Shown here in pieces: positions 44,010-52,528 of a DNA stretch of 63,694 nt. This DNA is from Robertmurraya massiliosenegalensis JC6. Lineage in GTDB: Bacteria; Bacillota; Bacilli; Bacillales; Cytobacillaceae. Each line of letters begins with the position of its first letter. Within the stretch, counting starts at the first letter, position 1. Position numbers and translations under genes: made by a program. Under the pieces are notes generated by a model. It had not been told where the DNA came from, did not search any database, and worked only from the letters and a program-made list of their open reading frames with translations. The stretch lies in NCBI RefSeq assembly GCF_000311725.1, contig NZ_HE978515.1, forward strand, positions 404,631 through 468,324. The letters run 5' to 3'.

Positions 44010-45797
44010 TTATTTTATTTGATCTTCATCCCAATATTCAAGAAAGTCGAGCAGTTCCTCAAATGGGAGTGGTTTTGTTATATAAAATCCTTGTATATGA
44101 TCACAGCCTCCTGCTTTCAAGAAGGATATTTGTTTTTTGCTTTCTACACCTTCCGCAACCACAGATAAATTCAATCGATGGGCAATCGATATAATTGCCT
44201 CTACGATGCTTGAATCATCATGATATTTATTAATATTCTTAATAAAACTTTTGTCTATTTTCAGTGTATCCAACGGAAAGCGGTTTAAATAACTTAAAGA
44301 GGAATAGCCCGTCCCGAAATCATCAATCGAGAGCTTAATTCCCAATTTTTTAAGTTTAACCAGTTTGGTAATTGTTTCTGAGGCGTTCGGCATAATCATA
44401 CTCTCTGTTAATTCAAAATCAACTGAATGTGGATGGACGTTTGTATGCTGCAAAGTCGTTGCCACTGATTTCAAAAAATGATCTTGATTAAAATGAAGTG
44501 CAGATATATTAATACTTACCATCATTTTAGAATGTCCACGTAAATGAATCTTTTGTATATCCGAAAACGCCTGATTCATCACCCATTCACTTATCGGTAC
44601 AATTAATCCTGTTTCTTCTGCCAATGGAATAAATTGAGATGGTGGAATAACCTCTTGATTATGTTGTTTCCAGCGAATTAACGCTTCAATCCCAATAATA
44701 TTTCCTGTCTTTAGATTAATCTGTGGTTGGTAGACAAGGAAAAATTCATTTTGTTCAAGAGCCTTCCGCAGATGAACTTCCATTTTCATTTGTTTCGATT
44801 CGTCATTATGCATCTCTTCATGATAGAGTTCAAACTGATTTTTCCCATTGGATTTTGCTTTATACATTGCTTTATCCGCATTTCGTAACAGTGTTTCGAG
44901 CGAACTTCCATCAAGTGGGAACAAACTGATTCCAATGCTGGTCGTTACATACACTTCATGATGATTGAGAATAAATGATGAAGAAAGAGCTTCTACGACA
45001 TCTTCTGCTACACTGACAGCTTCTTTTGGATGTTTAATATTTGAGAGGACGATGACAAATTCATCTCCACCAAGTCTTGCGATTAAATCCTTATTCTTAA
45101 TTAAACCTTTTAGCCGAAAAGAAACTTCCTTTAAGAGCAGATCCCCATAGTTATGTCCGAGGGTATCATTTATTTGTTTAAACCGGTCCAAATCTAAAAA
45201 CAAAACAGCTAACTGCTGATTATACTTTGATGCCGTTTCAATTAGGCTGTTCAAATGCTTGTTCAATGTGTATCGATTCGCAACTCCTGTTAGAGAATCA
45301 AAATGAGCAAGTTGCCTTAGTTTTTCTTCTGCATGCTTTCGATCGGTAATATCTGAGAAAACGGCAACAAAATTTGTCACCTCGCCCAACTTATCCTTAA
45401 TCGAACTGATCGTAATCCATTCGGGATAGACATCCCCGTTTTTCTTTTTATTCCAAATTTCCCCCTGCCATTTTCCAAATGTCAAAACACTATTCCACAT
45501 CTCCTGGTAGAAGCTTGGACCATGAATTCCCGATTGAAACATACGGGGGTTATGTCCAATCACTTCTGCTTCCAAATAACCTGTTACACTTTCAAAAGCA
45601 GGATTGACAGCAAGGATATTCCCTTTTATATCTGTAACAATAACACCTTCACTAATGTTTTCTAATACTTTGGCAGCGATTTGCCTTTCAGTTTCAACGT
45701 CTTTTTGTTTTGGCATCTCCTTAATAATAGTATCATTCATCGAGTAATAACCAGTTTTGTTCTCAGCCACACAAAAAACCCCCATTGCTGAATCCAC
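44010..45797 (-). CDS. PAS-GGDEF-EAL cyclic-di-GMP protein
   Basis: A 595-residue sensor: PAS with PAC (about 40-160), GGDEF (about 165-325) with ARLGGDEF intact, and EAL (about 345-590) with EALIRW and DDFGTGYSSLSYL intact. Both synthesis and breakdown of cyclic-di-GMP are possible. No membrane helix is evident, so it is probably cytosolic. The start is uncertain: GTG 45797, ATG 45785 and ATG 45740 all lack a good ribosome binding site. It lies ten bases upstream of rlmL. Confidence 0.9.
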   Translation of the reverse strand: MDSAMGVFCVAENKTGYYSMNDTIIKEMPKQKDVETERQIAAKVLENISEGVIVTDIKGNILAVNPAFESVTGYLEAEVIGHNPRMFQSGIHGPSFYQEMWNSVLTFGKWQGEIWNKKKNGDVYPEWITISSIKDKLGEVTNFVAVFSDITDRKHAEEKLRQLAHFDSLTGVANRYTLNKHLNSLIETASKYNQQLAVLFLDLDRFKQINDTLGHNYGDLLLKEVSFRLKGLIKNKDLIARLGGDEFVIVLSNIKHPKEAVSVAEDVVEALSSSFILNHHEVYVTTSIGISLFPLDGSSLETLLRNADKAMYKAKSNGKNQFELYHEEMHNDESKQMKMEVHLRKALEQNEFFLVYQPQINLKTGNIIGIEALIRWKQHNQEVIPPSQFIPLAEETGLIVPISEWVMNQAFSDIQKIHLRGHSKMMVSINISALHFNQDHFLKSVATTLQHTNVHPHSVDFELTESMIMPNASETITKLVKLKKLGIKLSIDDFGTGYSSLSYLNRFPLDTLKIDKSFIKNINKYHDDSSIVEAIISIAHRLNLSVVAEGVESKKQISFLKAGGCDHIQGFYITKPLPFEELLDFLEYWDEDQIK

Positions 45798-45897
45798 TTT
45801 GCTGTATTTTTACTATTCAATCTCTATTAAATCATAGATGCGGAGTTAATATAAAAGATATGTATGTCATTTATATTAAAAAGTCAAATTTTTAATA

Positions 45898-46058
45898 TAC
45901 AGAACAAAAGCGCAAGCGCCTTGAACATCGCCGTACATAACTGGAAGGGCCTCGACTGAGATATAGGAAACCTGAATTGCGATAGCAATTCTTGGTTGAC
46001 TTATCGTAGGGAGGGGAACTGAAGTTTGTTAGGCGATAGGCGCTGAAGCTAGACGTAG
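45898..46058 (+). repeat. Bacillus-type intergenic structured repeat
   Basis: About 160 bases running from AAAAGCGCAAGCGCCTTG to TAGGCGCTGAAGCTAGAC. The ends can pair (AGCGCC with GGCGCT), and a perfect hairpin GAATTGC-GATA-GCAATTC lies at 45974-45991. Elements with these end sequences recur between genes in many Bacillus genomes; their role is unknown. It fills most of the gap between the GGDEF-EAL gene and rnpB, where no gene is seen. Confidence 0.65.
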
Positions 46059-46112
46059 ATACACTTCGTAACAAAGTTATACACAACTGCGAAATCTATA
46101 ATTTCCTAAAGC

Positions 46113-46144
46113 AATAAGAAAAGCCCCCCAAAGTGGAGAGCTTT
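46113..46144 (-). terminator. Terminator of rnpB
   Basis: AAAGCTCTCC, loop ACTTT, GGGGGGCTTT: a 10-bp stem with two G-T pairs, then TCTTATT on the minus strand, about 40 bases after the RNase P RNA end. Confidence 0.8.
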
Positions 46145-46181
46145 CCAAACAAGTCATTTTCACTTTATAATAATGTATTAA

Positions 46182-46610
46182 AGTCCTTAATAACGTTCTG
46201 TAAGCCATGTTTTGTTCCTTCGTACTGCAAACGACCTTCGTCTTGTACTCCGGTGGTAATCATCTATCTACAGATTACAATGAACCTGTCCTTCTTTCTC
46301 GTTCATTTCCTTAAAGAAGGTGCCCCTACCATAATTTGGGTTTCTCGCTCGTGGGGTTTACCTCGTTCCACCCTACTCATTTCTGAGGAGGCTCCGTCAC
46401 TGTGGCACTTTCAAGGTATTCATGCCATATCATAAATGACTTAGGCATTTTCCCTGCCGTCAAAAAAGAAGAAGCAAGGCCTCTTCCTTAATGCCCTAGC
46501 TTATTTTTTCGCTAGGCACGAACACTACAGACATCTCAGCCTGTGCGAGCATGGACTTTCCTCTACAATTCGCCAAAACTTATTGCAGCGATTACCCGAA
46601 CGTTATTAAC
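46182..46610 (-). ncRNA. rnpB: RNase P RNA, Bacillus (B) type
   Basis: The catalytic RNA that trims the 5' leader from tRNA precursors. On the minus strand it begins GTTAATAACGTTCGGGTAAT and has the universal core GAGGAAAGTCCATGCTCGCA, then CGTGCCTAGCGAAA, GAAAGTGCCACAGTGACGG and GGTAAACCCCACGAGCGAGA, ending CATGGCTTACAGAACGTTA. The two ends pair perfectly over 11 bases (TTAATAACGTT / AACGTTATTAA) as helix P1. About 429 bases, close to the 401 of Bacillus subtilis. It lies next to gpsB as in Bacillus. Confidence 0.96.
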
Positions 46611-46673
46611 TACAAGCATTATTATATGAAAGAATGAAAAGAATAGCAATGGAAATTATTGTTTCAATTTCTA

Positions 46674-46994
46674 TCAGTCGTACAGCTTGCTTCCAAACAC
46701 ATGCTTCTCTAAATTCGATAATCTCTTTAATATATCGAAGTTCGTTGTACCCGTTGTTTGTGGTGCAGGTGCAGGAGCTGGACGCTTGGCCGATTCCTCC
46801 GCAAGCCTTTTGAGCCTGATGTTTTCTTGTTGCAGCTCTTCAATTTCTGCTTGCATCGTTTCATAATCCTTGATGATAATATCTAGAAATTTATCTACAT
46901 CTTCAGGTTTATAGCCTCTCATTGCTGTTTTAAACTCTTTTTCCAAAATTTCTTTTGCCGTTAATTTAATTTTATCTGAATGCAAATTATTCAC
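46674..46994 (-). CDS. gpsB: Cell-division coordinator GpsB
   Basis: A 106-residue coiled-coil protein of the DivIVA/GpsB family. The N-terminal membrane-contact and PBP-binding part is [28 protein letters not shown] (residues 10-38), followed by a coiled coil to about 70, a Pro/Ala linker (APAPAP) and a C-terminal helix [17 protein letters not shown]. GpsB moves PBP1 between septum and side wall. Length is slightly longer than the 98 of Bacillus subtilis. Confidence 0.95.
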   Translation of the reverse strand: MNNLHSDKIKLTAKEILEKEFKTAMRGYKPEDVDKFLDIIIKDYETMQAEIEELQQENIRLKRLAEESAKRPAPAPAPQTTGTTNFDILKRLSNLEKHVFGSKLYD

Positions 46995-47086
46995 CTCTAA
47001 ACGCCAATCGTTATCATTATTTTTTCAAAAATATGCAACTTTGTCAATTTTTCTTTTCTATTTTGGCATTTTCTACCGTCTTTTCA

Positions 47087-47650
47087 TTAAAAATCGCTCT
47101 TTTTCATCTGTTCTTCTTCAACAATGGCTTGAAGATCGTAAAAATCAATTAAATGAATGTCATAAGGTTGATTCTCTTGATATTTCCGAGCGGTTTCATA
47201 CAAAAATTTAGGACTCCCGTCTTTTTCAGAATCGTATAAAAGAATTAGGACATCACTCTTTTCCACTAAGAACTGATTTTTCAAACGAAACTGCCAAGGA
47301 TTTTCGTACTTTTTTTTCGTAATCGAATCTACAAAATCGGCTTGAATCAGGATAGACTCATACCACTCTTTTTTCTCGTCCTTCCAGTTTTCCTCTTGAT
47401 TCAAAAATGGGGTAATCACTGCAAGTTTTAAATCGTCATATCCCTCAAGCTGTAGGTCAAAAACAACTTCTGCTGCCCAAAGTTCAGTCCCTAGCTGGCC
47501 ACTAACGATAACCCACTCTAGTCCTTCATCAAGTTGTGAAAGCAATTGTTTTTTTATCGCTAATTTAATGTATTCAATGCTAGGATCATTATGACTAAAT
47601 AATCCAAGCTCATGTGGCTTATATCCCGAAATAACCGCTACCTTACTCAA
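47087..47650 (-). CDS. ypsA: YpsA, DUF1273/SLOG-family protein
   Basis: A 187-residue protein starting [18 protein letters not shown] with [18 protein letters not shown] near residue 48 and [20 protein letters not shown] near 150, which fit the SLOG nucleotide-binding fold. YpsA influences cell division in Bacillus and Staphylococcus and is normally next to gpsB, as here. Confidence 0.93.
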   Translation of the reverse strand: MSKVAVISGYKPHELGLFSHNDPSIEYIKLAIKKQLLSQLDEGLEWVIVSGQLGTELWAAEVVFDLQLEGYDDLKLAVITPFLNQEENWKDEKKEWYESILIQADFVDSITKKKYENPWQFRLKNQFLVEKSDVLILLYDSEKDGSPKFLYETARKYQENQPYDIHLIDFYDLQAIVEEEQMKKSDF

Positions 47651-47809
47651 TATATTAGAAACTCCTTATGTAAAAGCTCTTTACAAATTACTTGTGCTAC
47701 AAAATAACAGTGAAAAGAGCTTGCTTATTCCATCTGTGGTACGGTGCTACGTATAAATCGGAATCGTCGGCATTAGGACTATTCCAATCCGTATTGAAAG
47801 ATCCTATGT

Positions 47810-47837
47810 AAAAAAAGATCCTAAAATCTGGATCCTT
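47810..47837 (-). terminator. Terminator after the 29-residue gene
   Basis: AAGGATCC, 8-base loop, GGATCTTT then TTTT on the minus strand; three bases after the stop of the small membrane frame. Confidence 0.75.
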
Positions 47838-47840
47838 ATT

Positions 47841-47930
47841 TTAAAACAACGCATAGTGTTTAATATTAGAAAAAATAATCGCTGTTAGACCAATGACAAT
47901 AAAAAACAAAAGTAAAATCACCTTTTGCAA
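47841..47930 (-). CDS. Possible small membrane peptide (29 residues)
   Basis: TTG-started frame MQKVILLLFFIVIGLTAIIF then SNIKHYALF: one hydrophobic helix and a short polar tail. A stop codon lies three codons upstream, so the start must be this TTG or the GTG at 47921. A terminator follows at once. The ribosome binding site is weak (GAAGAG). Nothing else is seen in the 380-base gap 47651-48031. Confidence 0.4.
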   Translation of the reverse strand: MQKVILLLFFIVIGLTAIIFSNIKHYALF

Positions 47931-48031
47931 TGCTCTTCACTCACTTTAATTTTTATTGATTAGCAAGCTCTTGTAAGCTAACCACACAATATATATTGTA
48001 ACTGTGTCGAAGTGAATAGACAACTAGGGAA

Positions 48032-49303
48032 TTAGTGGTTTTTTCTTCGCCGCTGTTTTTTTGTAATTCGTTCAATCCGTTTTTCTACTTCGGCAAATAT
48101 AGTAGTATCCTTCTCTTTCCACAACGCCCTTTTTTCTTGCAAAATACAAAGGGCTTGCTCAGAATATGAGAGAGCTTGCTGCAAATTCTTTTGTCGATGC
48201 TCAAAGTATTTCGCTAGCTCAATACTAGCCTGTACTGCCATATTTTTGCTGTTAGCATCGGCAAGTTCTTGCCAAAGAGCAACCGCCAAATCCCATTGCT
48301 TTATTTTTTTGTGTTCCAAAGAGAGGGCCCATTTTGCCTTTAAAGCATTATCTTCTGACCCTTCTGCAACTAAAGAAAGATTTTCTAATGCACCTGCTCT
48401 TTCTCCTAATGAGGCATACCAACGTCCCACCTCGTAGCCTTCTGAAACTGTTCTGGATTGATCAATATTTAAAAGCTGGAAGGTGATATGAGTATACAAT
48501 GTAATAAGAGACAATATATCCATTTCATTATGCTGCAAAACACCAAGCATTCCATCTGGATTACCTGTTTCAACAAAATCAAAATAGATCATCGGTGCAA
48601 GATAACCAGGTACATCTTCCTCCCGTTCAATTCCAAGTACTTCTTTTTCTACAATTGATAGTTTAAGCCTGTCTAATTTATGTTTCCATAATCGTCTCGC
48701 CCCATGAAATAAATCAAAATGGCCAAAGGATGGTAGCTTCGGTACAAGTTCTCTTATTAGTGTATGTCTTGTTTTCACCTGTGGCCAATCGAATGCTTTG
48801 CCATTATAGGTCACGAGTGTTCGATAATCGATGCTCTCAAGAAAGCTTTGATACAAGGGTACCTCTGCTCCTGGATGAGGAAGGAAGTGCTGCCGCAAAA
48901 TAACCTTATCATTTTTAACTGAGGCATAACCTAGTAGAAAGATCGTATTCCCCGTTCCGCCACCTAACCCTGTTGTCTCTGTATCAAAGAAAAATAATTG
49001 TTCATGACAATAACCATTAGCGGACAACGGATGCTGAACAGACGTTTGATTCCAAGCTTGAACCGCTTCTAGAAATTGAGCAAAAGTATATCTCCCATAC
49101 TTTTGTTCCAACGGATATTCCTTTTCACGGATCAAACAAAAATCACCATCATAATAGTAAGGGCTAACAAAATTTCTTTCCCATTGCTCTTGATGTGGAA
49201 CCATTCCCTCCAACTGCTCACCTTGTAAAGGAGTCTTTATTTCTTCCGTTTTTTCACTTCGTATATGCGGTTTTAGGCGATTCAACTTACTACGAAAAGA
49301 CAT
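48032..49303 (-). CDS. mrfB: MrfB (YprB) DEDDh-type exonuclease
   Basis: A 423-residue protein with an RNase H-like exonuclease domain (about 105-275; FFDTETTGLGGGTGNTIFLLGYA holds the first Asp and Glu, and LVTYNGKAFDWPQ the next Asp) and C-terminal TPR-like helices (about 300-410). In Bacillus subtilis MrfAB removes mitomycin C lesions independently of UvrABC. Start ATG 49303 has GGGAAG; a GTG at 49333 overlapping mrfA is an alternative. The C-terminus is basic. Confidence 0.9.
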   Translation of the reverse strand: MSFRSKLNRLKPHIRSEKTEEIKTPLQGEQLEGMVPHQEQWERNFVSPYYYDGDFCLIREKEYPLEQKYGRYTFAQFLEAVQAWNQTSVQHPLSANGYCHEQLFFFDTETTGLGGGTGNTIFLLGYASVKNDKVILRQHFLPHPGAEVPLYQSFLESIDYRTLVTYNGKAFDWPQVKTRHTLIRELVPKLPSFGHFDLFHGARRLWKHKLDRLKLSIVEKEVLGIEREEDVPGYLAPMIYFDFVETGNPDGMLGVLQHNEMDILSLITLYTHITFQLLNIDQSRTVSEGYEVGRWYASLGERAGALENLSLVAEGSEDNALKAKWALSLEHKKIKQWDLAVALWQELADANSKNMAVQASIELAKYFEHRQKNLQQALSYSEQALCILQEKRALWKEKDTTIFAEVEKRIERITKKQRRRKNH

Positions 49304-49329
49304 GTTCACACTTCCCTCTTCTAACTCCG

Positions 49330-51594
49330 TCACCTTAAAAATCGTTCCAGAATTTGCAATGCATCATATTTGGCATGTTCACTCGTTGGATCTGTGCCAA
49401 TACAAGATGGACAACCACTTTCACATTGGCAACGGTTAATCATTCCTCTAGCCTCTTTAAGCACACTTTCGATCCCATCATAGATTTTCTCACTTAACCC
49501 GATCCCACCAGGATAACGATCATAAAAGAAGATCGTTGGTTTCTCATTGTGTACCGCCTTCACCTGTGGCACAACATGAATATCTCCTGAATCACACATC
49601 ACAAAAATAGGAGCGATATAGCGCAAGGCATGAGCTGCACCGATTAGCCCTTGCTCCATTCTTGATTCGGATAACTCTAGACTATCCTCAATCGAGATCC
49701 ATGCAGAGCTCGTATGTAGCTCTTCCTCTGGAAGAAAGATTGGACCAGAACCGATATTTTCATGGCTATCAAATTTAATTTTTTTAAAAATCGTCGCCTT
49801 CGCCAAAATACTCACATCACCATAGGCAACTTCTGTATGATTTATCGAACGACTCTTATCGATTTCAAGCACTTTAAGTTCTACAGCAAGATTGGCATCT
49901 GTGAAATAATCGACATCTACCTCGCGAACAAAAGCCTTCTTCTCCTCCCAATCAAGCTTTTCTACTTGATATTGGACTCCTTGGTGAAGATAAATGGCTT
50001 CCTCATGCAATAGGGTCATGGCAGAAAAACGGTCCATCTCCCCTATTACTCTTACATGGGCTACATTTGATTGATCAATAATGACGATGTTTTCCTGTGA
50101 AGCCGAACGAAGACTAATATTATGAGCGGGAAAGGAATCGTTCATCCAATACCATTTATCGCCTCGTTGATAAAGGACTCTTTCTTCTACGAGATACTCT
50201 AATACTTCCTCTGTTTCGAATGCACCAAAACGCTCATCTTTTTTAAAAGGTAGCTCGTAAGCGGCACATTTTATATGATCAATAAGAATAATAAGATTAT
50301 CTGGATTGATTCTTGCCGTTTCAGGACTTTTCGTAAAAAAATAATCGGGATGCTCAATGATATATTGATCTAATGGACTTGAGCTCGCTACCATAATCAC
50401 TAACGATTCGCTATGTCTTCTCCCTGCCCGGCCTGCTTGCTGCCATGAGCTTGCAATCGAACCTGGATATCCTGTCATGATACACACTTGAAGCTGTCCA
50501 ATGTCAACGCCAAGCTCTAATGCATTCGTACTAACAACACCGTAAATATCCCCATTACGTAGTCCCTTTTCAATCGCACGTCTTTCAGTCGGCAAATACC
50601 CACCTCGATAACCACGAATGGACTTCGGGCCGAGTTGATTTTTGACTAATTCCTGTAAATAGGTTAAAAGAATTTCTACTCTTACACGGCTCCGGGCAAA
50701 GACGATCGTCTGAATCCGATTCTTCAACAACTCCCCTGCCAGTTTGCGTACCTCTAAAGTAGCACTTCTACGAATATTCAACGGCTTATTGACAATTGGC
50801 GGATTGTAAAAGAGAAAATGTTTCTTTCCGCTCGGTGCACCATTATTATCGATTAACGTCATCTTCTTCCCTGTCAGATTTTCTGCCAGCTCTAACGGAT
50901 TGGCAATGGTTGCTGATGTACAGATAAATATTGGATCTGTTCCGTAAAATCGACAAATCCTCTGCAATCTTCGAATGACATTCGCGACATGACTTCCAAA
51001 TACACCTCGATAAATATGAAGTTCATCGATGACGACATATTTTAAATTCTCGAATAAAGATACCCATTTCGTGTGATGCGGTAGGATGGCTGAGTGTAGC
51101 ATATCTGGATTTGTAATGACGATATGTCCTGCTTTACGAACCTTTTCTCGAATCGAGCTTTGAGTATCTCCATCATATGTATAGCTATTAATCATGAGAT
51201 CAGCTTCCCCAATAAGCTCATTAATTTCACTTTTTTGGTCTTGAGCTAACGCTTTTGTAGGAAAAATATAAAGAGCCCTTGCCTGAGGATTCTCGGTAAT
51301 AGCTTGCAAGACTGGTAGATTATAACAGAGTGTTTTTCCAGATGCAGTTGGCGTTACGGCAACAATATTTTCTCCACTCTGTACAGCTTCGAAGGCAGAT
51401 CTCTGATGGGTATATAATTCGTTAACGCCTCGTTTTTGCAAAGCATCTATTAAATTCTCGTTGATATGAAAAGGCATTTCGACAGTTTTAGCTTCCTTTT
51501 CTTCGATTGTATGCCAATGGACAATATTTTCTTTAACATTTTCTTCTAGCTTTAATTCCTCTAAAAAATGCTGTAGGTTTTTTCGCACCTTCAT
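49330..51594 (-). CDS. mrfA: MrfA (YprA) DEAD/DEAH-box DNA helicase
   Basis: A 754-residue helicase: Walker A TPTASGKT near residue 82, DELH (VIDELHIYRG) near 190, motif VI QQAGRAGRR near 390, and a C-terminal DUF1998 domain with a four-cysteine zinc/metal site (CQCESGCPSC near 726). With MrfB it repairs mitomycin C damage. ATG 51594 has AGAGGTG five bases upstream. It overlaps or abuts mrfB and forms one operon with it. Confidence 0.93.
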   Translation of the reverse strand: MKVRKNLQHFLEELKLEENVKENIVHWHTIEEKEAKTVEMPFHINENLIDALQKRGVNELYTHQRSAFEAVQSGENIVAVTPTASGKTLCYNLPVLQAITENPQARALYIFPTKALAQDQKSEINELIGEADLMINSYTYDGDTQSSIREKVRKAGHIVITNPDMLHSAILPHHTKWVSLFENLKYVVIDELHIYRGVFGSHVANVIRRLQRICRFYGTDPIFICTSATIANPLELAENLTGKKMTLIDNNGAPSGKKHFLFYNPPIVNKPLNIRRSATLEVRKLAGELLKNRIQTIVFARSRVRVEILLTYLQELVKNQLGPKSIRGYRGGYLPTERRAIEKGLRNGDIYGVVSTNALELGVDIGQLQVCIMTGYPGSIASSWQQAGRAGRRHSESLVIMVASSSPLDQYIIEHPDYFFTKSPETARINPDNLIILIDHIKCAAYELPFKKDERFGAFETEEVLEYLVEERVLYQRGDKWYWMNDSFPAHNISLRSASQENIVIIDQSNVAHVRVIGEMDRFSAMTLLHEEAIYLHQGVQYQVEKLDWEEKKAFVREVDVDYFTDANLAVELKVLEIDKSRSINHTEVAYGDVSILAKATIFKKIKFDSHENIGSGPIFLPEEELHTSSAWISIEDSLELSESRMEQGLIGAAHALRYIAPIFVMCDSGDIHVVPQVKAVHNEKPTIFFYDRYPGGIGLSEKIYDGIESVLKEARGMINRCQCESGCPSCIGTDPTSEHAKYDALQILERFLR

Positions 51595-51782
51595 TGCTTT
51601 CACCTCTACTAGTTATCTCTTTATTGTATCGAATAAACGTTCGTAGAAAAAGAGATTTGATTGATATTTTTATTACCAAATTTTTTCGAAGTAAATTTGT
51701 AAGAAATCAGCCTTAAAGATTTTAGAAATGAGGATGTTTTTTATGTACAATAGAGGGAGATGACTTAAATTCGAGGTGTAGT

Positions 51783-52475
51783 ATGAGACAGGAAGATATA
51801 AAAGAAATCTTATCAAAATTTACGCTTTTTCGTGATTTAAATGAGGATGAGTTAGCCAAAATCGTTGATATTTCCATTTCAAGAGAATGGAAAAAAGGAA
51901 CTTATGTGTTTATGCAAGACGATCCTTTAGAAAATGTTTATTTTATTTATGATGGCAAAATTAAAATATATAAAAGTGATGTCACAGGGAAAGAACAGAT
52001 TGTCGCATTCTTAAAAAAGGGCGAAATGTTCCCACATGTTGGCTTCTTTAGAAAAGGAGGATATCCGGCTTTTTCTGAAGTCGTGGAGAACGCAGTATTA
52101 GTTGTGGTCCCGATTTCTAAGTTTGAAAATGTTCTAATTGAAAACCCATTACTTTCGATTAAAGTATTTAAAGTTCTTGGGGAAAAAATTGTTGAATTAC
52201 AAGAGAGACTCGAATCACAAATTATCAATAATACATATGAACAAATTGTCAAGCTCCTGATTAGATTAGGAAAGAATCACGGGAAGGAATTAGAAGATGG
52301 CACTATTCTCTTAAAAGGGGAATTCACAAATAGAGATTTAGCGAATATGATTGGAACAACTCGTGAAACCGTTAGCCGAACGTTAACGAAGATGAAAAAA
52401 GAAGGTACAATCGAAGTCGATGAAAAAGGAAACTTTCTACTTAATCCAGATACGCTAATGGACGAATTAATATAA
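51783..52475 (+). CDS. Crp/Fnr family transcription regulator without cysteines
   Basis: A 230-residue protein: cyclic-nucleotide-binding-like beta-barrel (about 15-125), dimer helix (about 128-150) and winged helix (about 155-222) with recognition helix TTRETVSRTL, whose E-x2-S-R reads TGTGA-type sites. There is no cysteine in the whole protein, so it cannot carry the 4Fe-4S cluster of true Fnr; a heme or other ligand, as in DNR-type nitric oxide sensors, is possible. It is next to the hcp gene and is the likely reader of the GTGA-N6-TCAC boxes. Confidence 0.88.
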   Translation: MRQEDIKEILSKFTLFRDLNEDELAKIVDISISREWKKGTYVFMQDDPLENVYFIYDGKIKIYKSDVTGKEQIVAFLKKGEMFPHVGFFRKGGYPAFSEVVENAVLVVVPISKFENVLIENPLLSIKVFKVLGEKIVELQERLESQIINNTYEQIVKLLIRLGKNHGKELEDGTILLKGEFTNRDLANMIGTTRETVSRTLTKMKKEGTIEVDEKGNFLLNPDTLMDELI

Positions 52476-52512
52476 AAAAAATCCGCCAGTCCTGTTAACT
52501 GGTGGATTTTTT
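52476..52512. terminator. Bidirectional terminator between the Crp/Fnr gene and hcp
   Basis: AAAAAATCCGCCAGT, 7-base loop, ACTGGTGGATTTTTT: a long stem with one G-T pair directly after the stop. Confidence 0.93.
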
Positions 52513-52528
52513 TAAGAGAACGTTTTTA

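Noticed and set aside
45898-46058. Repeat as an insertion sequence remnant
   Set aside because: No transposase-like frame and no IS-type terminal repeats; it matches the structured intergenic repeat class instead.
46133-46435. Open frame of about 100 codons on the plus strand
   Set aside because: It is antisense to the RNase P RNA, whose conserved core and paired ends explain the sequence.
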